Notes under the pieces: model-generated
Database searches by the model: none
Seen by the model: only the letters and a program-made list of their open reading frames with translations
Told to the model about the DNA's origin: nothing
NCBI GenBank assembly: GCA_004562915.1
Contig: SFQZ01000158.1
Location: forward strand, 1 to 5,122
Length of the DNA stretch: 5,122 bases
Origin: a bacterium
GTDB lineage: Bacteria > Bacillota_A > Clostridia > Lachnospirales > Lachnospiraceae
Reading direction: 5' to 3'
Translations under genes and position numbers: made by a program
Shown: positions 4,920 through 5,122 of the stretch, piece after piece
Layout of the letters: the number at the start of each line of letters is the position of its first letter
Numbering within the stretch: position 1 is the first letter of the stretch

Positions 4920-5122
4920 ATGGCACAAAAAGAAAAGATTGTCCTGATCGACGGGCACAGTATTTTAAACCGTGCTTTTTACGGTCTTCCCATGCTGACG
5001 AACAGTGAAGGCCTCCATACGAATGCCGTTTACGGTTTTCTGAATATTCTGTTTAAGGTTCTGGAGGAAGAAAAGGCACAGTACGCAGCCGTTGCCTTTG
5101 ACCTGAAAGCCCCCACCTTCCG
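4920..5122 (+). CDS. polA: DNA polymerase I, N-terminal part (runs off the right edge)
   Basis: The first 67 residues match the start of the 5'-3' exonuclease (flap endonuclease) domain of DNA polymerase I, which removes RNA primers and fills gaps in replication and repair. Visible family features are KIVLIDGHSILNRAFYGLP (residues 6-24, with metal-binding D11), NAVYGFLNILFKVLEEE (36-52) and VAFDLKAPTF at the edge, where FD(A/x)K..TFR is usual. The start ATG is preceded by GAGAGG (4906-4911). The 41-nt gap after the zinc-finger gene has no convincing promoter or terminator, so the two are probably co-transcribed. Only the 5' nuclease start is in view, so a stand-alone 5'-3' exonuclease is formally possible but less likely given length and context. 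Confidence 0.9.
   Translation, partial: MAQKEKIVLIDGHSILNRAFYGLPMLTNSEGLHTNAVYGFLNILFKVLEEEKAQYAAVAFDLKAPTF

Noticed and set aside
1..5122. CRISPR array, tRNA, rRNA, toxin-antitoxin or defence genes
   Set aside because: No spaced direct repeats, clover-leaf or rRNA-like sequence, and no open frame resembling such proteins was seen on either strand.

Overview
The window looks like a low-to-moderate GC Firmicute chromosome, most likely of the Clostridia/Lachnospiraceae type. The signs are strong Shine-Dalgarno sequences, consensus sigma-A-like promoters, an N-terminal thioredoxin-reductase-like protein, and a clostridial-looking polA preceded by a small zinc-finger membrane protein. This placement comes from sequence character and protein recognition, not from a database search.

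Layout. The left edge holds the 5' part of a thioredoxin reductase gene (trxB) on the minus strand, reading out of the window. The right edge holds, on the plus strand, a small membrane-anchored zinc-finger (anti-sigma-like) protein gene followed by the start of polA. These two transcription units diverge. Their original intergenic region was only about 325 bp. It has been expanded by two complete, unrelated insertion sequences.

Element 1 (404-2019, 1616 bp) has perfect 15-bp terminal inverted repeats, a 6-bp target duplication (TAAATA) and one intact 486-residue DDE transposase of the IS5/IS1182 type on the plus strand. Element 2 (2124-4232, 2109 bp) has 13-bp perfect inverted repeats, a 4-bp duplication (CCCG) and one intact 619-residue IS1634-type transposase on the minus strand. 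Between them lies a 98-bp remnant of the native intergenic DNA (2026-2123). It carries what look like the original back-to-back promoters: a minus-strand one for trxB and a plus-strand TTGACA-17-TATATT one for the zinc-finger/polA operon.

Consequences (inference). Each element sits between a native promoter and the gene it should serve. The trxB promoter is now about 1.6 kb from its gene, across IS1. The upstream operon promoter (P1) fires straight into the end of IS2 and meets a strong hairpin terminator after about 65 nt. A second promoter (P2, TTGATG-17-TATAAT at 4261-4289) beyond IS2 remains intact and probably keeps the zinc-finger/polA operon expressed. For trxB, an outward TTGACT box inside the IS1 left end may form a hybrid promoter with the target duplication. 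IS2 carries inward-facing terminators at both ends, and its transposase appears to be transcribed as a leaderless mRNA.

I see no CRISPR array, tRNA, rRNA, phage or defence system. The interest of the window lies in the double insertion into a divergent promoter region of two housekeeping genes, and in the leader structures there.
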